A DNA stretch of 8,533 nucleotides, taken from NCBI GenBank assembly GCA_023257055.1, contig JALRDG010000122.1, positions 1 through 8,533 on the forward strand, written 5' to 3'. Origin of the DNA: Candidatus Saccharimonadia bacterium (lineage in GTDB: Bacteria > Patescibacteriota > Saccharimonadia > Saccharimonadales > Saccharimonadaceae). Below the pieces are notes generated by a model. It saw only the letters and a list, made by a program, of their open reading frames with translations, had not been told where the DNA came from and searched no databases. Position numbers and translations under genes: made by a program. Numbering within the stretch: position 1 is the first letter of the stretch; every line of letters begins with the position of its first letter. Shown in pieces: positions 6,613 to 8,533 of this stretch.

Positions 6613-6764
6613 AGTCCCAGAGGAAACCTCGGGCGTGTATGATTTTCCTAATATCATTTGATAGGGATCTCTAATGATTTGCCTCCGTGGAGGTAAATTG
6701 CGAGAACCCACCTTGCAAATACGCAGGGAATATCAAGCGTCCGACGAGTATGCTGGGGCTTTTT
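6613..6764 (+). ncRNA. Structured non-coding RNA, 6S-RNA-like rod (tentative)
   Basis: No protein gene is credible here, and a strong promoter ends exactly before a self-complementary stretch. The outer stem is GTCCCAG (6614-6620) with CTGGGGC (6753-6759), followed by a T-run at 6760-6764. Inside it CGGGCG (6630-6635) pairs with CGTCCG (6738-6743), and GATTTTCC (6641-6648) with GGAATATC (6727-6734, one mismatch). ATTTGC (6677-6682) pairs with GCAAAT (6715-6720), and GTGG (6687-6690) with CCAC (6708-6711). Between the third and fourth stems lies a lopsided bubble of 28 bases against 6. A long rod with a closing stem and a central bubble is the layout of 6S RNA, which binds RNA polymerase holoenzyme in place of a promoter. 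No primary-sequence match was recognised. SRP RNA and tmRNA signatures are absent. The 6S label is inference; the structured RNA itself is better supported. Confidence 0.5.
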
Positions 6765-6775
6765 GTGTACTTTTT

Positions 6776-6851
6776 CGGGGTGTGGCGCAGTTGGTAGCGC
6801 GTACGGCTGGGGGCCGTGAGGTCGCAAGTTCAAGTCTTGTCACCCCGACCA
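6776..6851 (+). tRNA. tRNA-Pro (anticodon GGG)
   Basis: The 76 bases fold into a full cloverleaf. The acceptor CGGGGTG pairs with CACCCCG, the D stem is GCGC/GCGC, the anticodon stem TACGG/CCGTG has one U-G pair, and the T arm GCAAG-TTCAAGT-CTTGT is standard. The anticodon GGG lies at 6809-6811 after the invariant T at 6808 and reads CCC and CCU proline codons. The discriminator is A and CCA is encoded in the gene, which fits the GGT loop of the RNase P RNA nearby. No separate promoter is seen; it begins 12 bases after the T-run of the structured RNA, so it may be cut from the same transcript by read-through. Confidence 0.97.
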
Positions 6852-6956
6852 GAAAAGTTTGCATAGTTGACCAGTATAGTTTTGCCTACTTACCGTCCGC
6901 TTCCATAAGTGTATGCTTATGCTGACGAGCTGAAAACAGCGAAAAGCGAAGTACGA

Positions 6957-6987
6957 TTGTCATGCTAGTTCAATGACATGATACAAT
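6957..6987 (+). promoter_or_regulatory. Promoter of the Nudix-RNase H gene, with an inverted repeat in the spacer
   Basis: TTGTCA (6957-6962) and an extended -10 TGATACAAT (6979-6987) are 19 bases apart. The start site would be near 6994, leaving a leader of about 34 bases that is A-rich and has no clear Shine-Dalgarno. The bases TGATACAATAAAA (6979-6991) are identical to those at 4319-4331. The stretch 6852-6956 between the tRNA and this promoter shows no gene and no obvious structure. Confidence 0.65.
6958..6978. repeat. Inverted repeat between -35 and -10 (possible operator)
   Basis: TGTCAT (6958-6963) and ATGACA (6973-6978) are exact inverted copies separated by nine bases. They fill the spacer of the promoter above. 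A dimeric repressor bound here would block polymerase. No regulator is linked to it, and a six-base arm can occur by chance, so this is a possibility only. Confidence 0.35.
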
Positions 6988-7027
6988 AAAATTACAAATC
7001 ATCGAAAACAGAAAGATACGAAAAATA

Positions 7028-7909
7028 ATGCATCAACGAATTTCCGTACGCGCGATTGTGCGCAAAGACGGTCGGACGCTGCTTTTAAAGCGAGCAAATG
7101 GACGTGAGTCGATACTTGGTAAATACGAACTTCCGGGTGGGATGGTCCGCGACGATGAACAGCCAGATGATGCGATTCGAAGAATTATTACGGCTGATAC
7201 TGGCTTGGCGGTTCAATCGTTGCAATTATTTGACGCCATTACGTATACGGATCGAGATAATCGCACGATACAGTATGCCGTTATTGTGTACATGGTCGGA
7301 CTGTCGGCTGGTGGTGAGCGTCTGAAGCTTAGCGATAACTATAGCAAGTATGTTTGGCAAAAGATGTCAAATGCACATCAAGAATTAATGACAGATGTAA
7401 GCCAAATAATTTTAGGTATAGTTAACAACAGTCCTACAACAGGGGTGATAGAAGAAGGTGCTGAACAAAAAGATGTATCATTTTCAGCAGATAGTCGAAC
7501 GATCATTTATTCAGACGGTGGATCCCGTGGTAACCCCGGTCCGTCAGCGGCCGGCTATGTTGTATTGAATTCTCGTGAAGAAGTGATCGACCAAGGCGGG
7601 GAGTATCTGGGTATTACTACGAACAACCAAGCGGAATATCATGGGGTGCGATTGGGACTCGAAGCGGCACTTCGGCTTGGCCATCGACGCGTAGATTTTC
7701 GAATCGACAGCATGCTGGTGGTAAATCAGCTGAATCATATTTATCAAATTCGCAACAGGGAGCTATGGCCAATTAATGAACGTATCATATCGCTCGTGCA
7801 GCAGTTCGACAAAGTAACCTTCTCGCATGTCAAACGTGAGTTTAATCAGTTAGCTGACGGCATGGTGAATCGTATTCTTGATGAAGAGGCTCGAAAAAGT
7901 AGTGTATAA
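7028..7909 (+). CDS. Nudix domain - RNase HI fusion protein
   Basis: The 293-residue product has two domains. Residues 1-130 are Nudix-like, with strand ISVRAIVRKDGRTLLLKR and the box region GGMVRDDEQPDDAIRR continuing to DTGL. Aligned to Gx5Ex7REUxEExGU, G38, E44, R52, G59 and L60 are kept but the REUxEE core reads RIITAD (52-57), so metal-dependent pyrophosphatase activity is doubtful. After a polar linker (131-156), residues 157-290 are a type I RNase H with the full DEDD set: D163 (YSDGGSRGNPGP), E203 (TNNQAEY), D227 (RIDSMLVV) and D277 (NQLADGMVN). It should cut RNA in RNA-DNA hybrids. The length suits a simple fusion; RNase H alone is about 130-155 residues. ATG 7028 has only a weak AG-rich leader. 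The stop TAA (7907-7909) lies inside the rnpB -10 box. The role of the Nudix part, perhaps ligand or nucleotide sensing, is inference. Confidence 0.85.
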   Translation: MHQRISVRAIVRKDGRTLLLKRANGRESILGKYELPGGMVRDDEQPDDAIRRIITADTGLAVQSLQLFDAITYTDRDNRTIQYAVIVYMVGLSAGGERLKLSDNYSKYVWQKMSNAHQELMTDVSQIILGIVNNSPTTGVIEEGAEQKDVSFSADSRTIIYSDGGSRGNPGPSAAGYVVLNSREEVIDQGGEYLGITTNNQAEYHGVRLGLEAALRLGHRRVDFRIDSMLVVNQLNHIYQIRNRELWPINERIISLVQQFDKVTFSHVKREFNQLADGMVNRILDEEARKSSV

Positions 7910-7910
7910 T
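7905..7910 (+). promoter_or_regulatory. -10 element (TATAAT) of rnpB
   Basis: A perfect TATAAT at 7905-7910 precedes the first base of the RNase P RNA closing stem by eight bases, the expected distance to a start site near 7917-7919. It overlaps the stop codon of the Nudix-RNase H gene. No -35 at ideal distance is seen; TTGATG at 7878-7883 is 21 bases away. Confidence 0.65.
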
Positions 7911-7918
7911 AAAGCGTA

Positions 7919-8294
7919 GGCAGTTCGTTAGGCGATCGCTTGGTTGTTCATTCAGCTAAGAGGAAAGTCCGGGCAGCGTAGGGCAACAACAGTCGCTAAC
8001 GGCGACCGGGGGAAACCCTAGGGAAAGTGCCACAGAAACAATACCGCCTCATCAAAAGGTATCATCAGGTCTTTACCGGCTCGGTGGTCACCCGGGGTAA
8101 GGGTGAAATGAGTGGGGTAAGAGCCCACAGCGTCATATGGTGACATATGGAGAAGGTAAACCCTGTCGACTGCAAGGAGGTTAGCGTTACATAAGTGATC
8201 CGCTTGCTAACCGATACCCGCTCGATTGTATCAGCAATGATATGACTAGATAGATGGTCGTCCTCGACAAAACCCGGCTTATAGGTTAACTGCC
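7919..8294 (+). ncRNA. rnpB: RNase P RNA, bacterial type A
   Basis: This is the catalytic RNA that trims the 5' leader of tRNA precursors. The closing helix P1 is GGCAGTT (7919-7925) with AACTGCC (8288-8294). The universal P4 strands are GAGGAAAGTCCGGGC (7960-7974) and ACAAAACCCGGCTTAT (8267-8282). Other conserved segments are AGGGAAAGTGCCACAGAAAC (8020-8039), GGTAAGGGTGAAATG with GGTAAGAGCCCAC (8096-8127), and AGAAGGTAAACCC (8151-8163). The last holds the GGT that pairs with the tRNA CCA end, in agreement with the CCA encoded by the tRNA-Pro gene. A GTGA tetraloop closed by CATATG/CATATG lies at 8134-8149. The length of about 376 is normal for the type. It has its own -10 box and a strong terminator ten bases downstream. 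Confidence 0.96.
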
Positions 8295-8296
8295 AA

Positions 8297-8533
8297 CTAA
8301 AGCAACCCCTTGTTCTCAAGGGGTTTTTTATTACCACGTCGCATAAATACGATCAGGCCGACGATGAGGATGATGCCGAGTACACGTCCAACCCATAGGA
8401 GGCCTTCATTAATGATGTCGTAGGTGCCGGGGATGCCAAAAATTGCAGAGAAGCCAGGCACGATCGACGCTGGATAGACAGTATTGGTTCGGATTGATAG
8501 GCCCATAATGATAGCGAAGGTGGTAAACAGACC
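8297..8533 (-). CDS. Membrane protein of unknown function, C-terminal 78 residues
   Basis: The minus-strand frame is open from the window edge to a TAG stop at 8299-8297, giving 78 residues. An ATG at 8506 exists but has no Shine-Dalgarno and the frame continues upstream with hydrophobic residues (GLFTTFAII), so I treat the gene as running in from outside. A clear membrane segment LLWVGRVLGIILIVGLIVF lies near fragment residues 45-63, followed by a basic RRGNKK tail, so that end should be cytosolic. A second hydrophobic stretch covers fragment residues 2-10 or so. The tail KKPLENKGLL is encoded by the rnpB terminator hairpin. No family was recognised. The gene converges on rnpB and stops two bases past its closing stem. 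Confidence 0.5.
   Translation of the reverse strand, partial: GLFTTFAIIMGLSIRTNTVYPASIVPGFSAIFGIPGTYDIINEGLLWVGRVLGIILIVGLIVFMRRGNKKPLENKGLL
8304..8329 (+). terminator. Intrinsic terminator of rnpB
   Basis: A nine-base-pair perfect stem AACCCCTTG (8304-8312) / CAAGGGGTT (8317-8325) with loop TTCT runs into a T-run at 8324-8329. It lies nine bases after the last paired base of rnpB. On the other strand the same bases encode the C-terminal tail of the convergent gene. Confidence 0.93.

Noticed and set aside
6613..6764. tmRNA or SRP RNA
   Set aside because: No tRNA-like ends with a G-U acceptor pair and no tag frame for tmRNA; no GGUCAGG-GGAAGGAAGCAGC-type loop for SRP RNA.
6674..6925. 83-codon frame across the structured RNA and tRNA-Pro
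   Set aside because: It contains the whole tRNA gene and the RNA's terminal rod. It has no family likeness.
8065..8337. 90-codon minus-strand frame opposite rnpB
   Set aside because: It lies entirely antisense to highly conserved RNase P RNA segments and has no recognised family.
1..8533. CRISPR array, insertion sequence, phage or defence module
   Set aside because: No regularly spaced repeats, transposase, integrase or defence-type domains were seen on either strand.

Overview
The window looks like two unrelated genomes joined at about position 1279-1300. Bases 1 to about 1280 are very G+C rich: a 60-base sample at 841-900 is 75% G+C and one at 1201-1260 is 83%. They carry a typical alphaproteobacterial arrangement (dprA start, plsY, and a divergent glycerophosphodiester phosphodiesterase lipoprotein), most like Caulobacterales such as Brevundimonas or Caulobacter. 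From about 1300 to the end the composition is moderate (45% at both 1381-1440 and 3541-3600). The genes there are small, tightly packed and use AT-rich codons. Proteins and order suggest a Patescibacteria/CPR genome, most likely Saccharibacteria (TM7). UGA is used as a stop (2794, 3430, 4319), which argues against the Gracilibacteria/Absconditabacteria code. The taxon calls rest on recalled family resemblance, not on a search.

Layout of the G+C-rich part: dprA (minus, only the first 17 codons) overlaps plsY (minus) by four bases. The intergenic gap 689-816 separates plsY from a divergent GDPD lipoprotein gene, which stays in frame across the join into the catalytic core of threonyl-tRNA synthetase. 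The resulting 659-codon frame is most simply an assembly or amplification chimera. The GDPD lacks its C-terminal part and ThrRS lacks its TGS domain and most of its editing domain.

Layout of the second part: thrS (5' truncated), a HAD-family 5'-nucleotidase-like gene and miaA form one tight plus-strand run. A winged-helix regulator and a metallo-beta-lactamase-fold protein form a second transcription unit with its own extended -10 promoter. A bidirectional terminator at 5620-5640 separates this from rpmB (ribosomal protein L28) on the minus strand. Divergent from rpmB is a membrane-embedded site-2-protease-like M50 peptidase with an apparently leaderless mRNA. Then come a structured RNA of about 150 nt with a 6S-like rod architecture, tRNA-Pro(GGG), a Nudix-RNase HI fusion gene, the RNase P RNA (rnpB) with a strong terminator, and the 3' end of a convergent membrane-protein gene that reads through that terminator.

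Functionally, the second part is mostly translation and RNA metabolism: ThrRS, MiaA tRNA modification, L28, tRNA-Pro, RNase P RNA and RNase H. Three plus-strand promoters sit on or within seven bases of the upstream gene's stop codon, which fits a compact, reduced genome. No CRISPR array, insertion sequence, phage module or defence system is visible. The points most worth checking are the chimeric join, the unassigned structured RNA, and the Nudix-RNase H fusion with a degenerate Nudix box.
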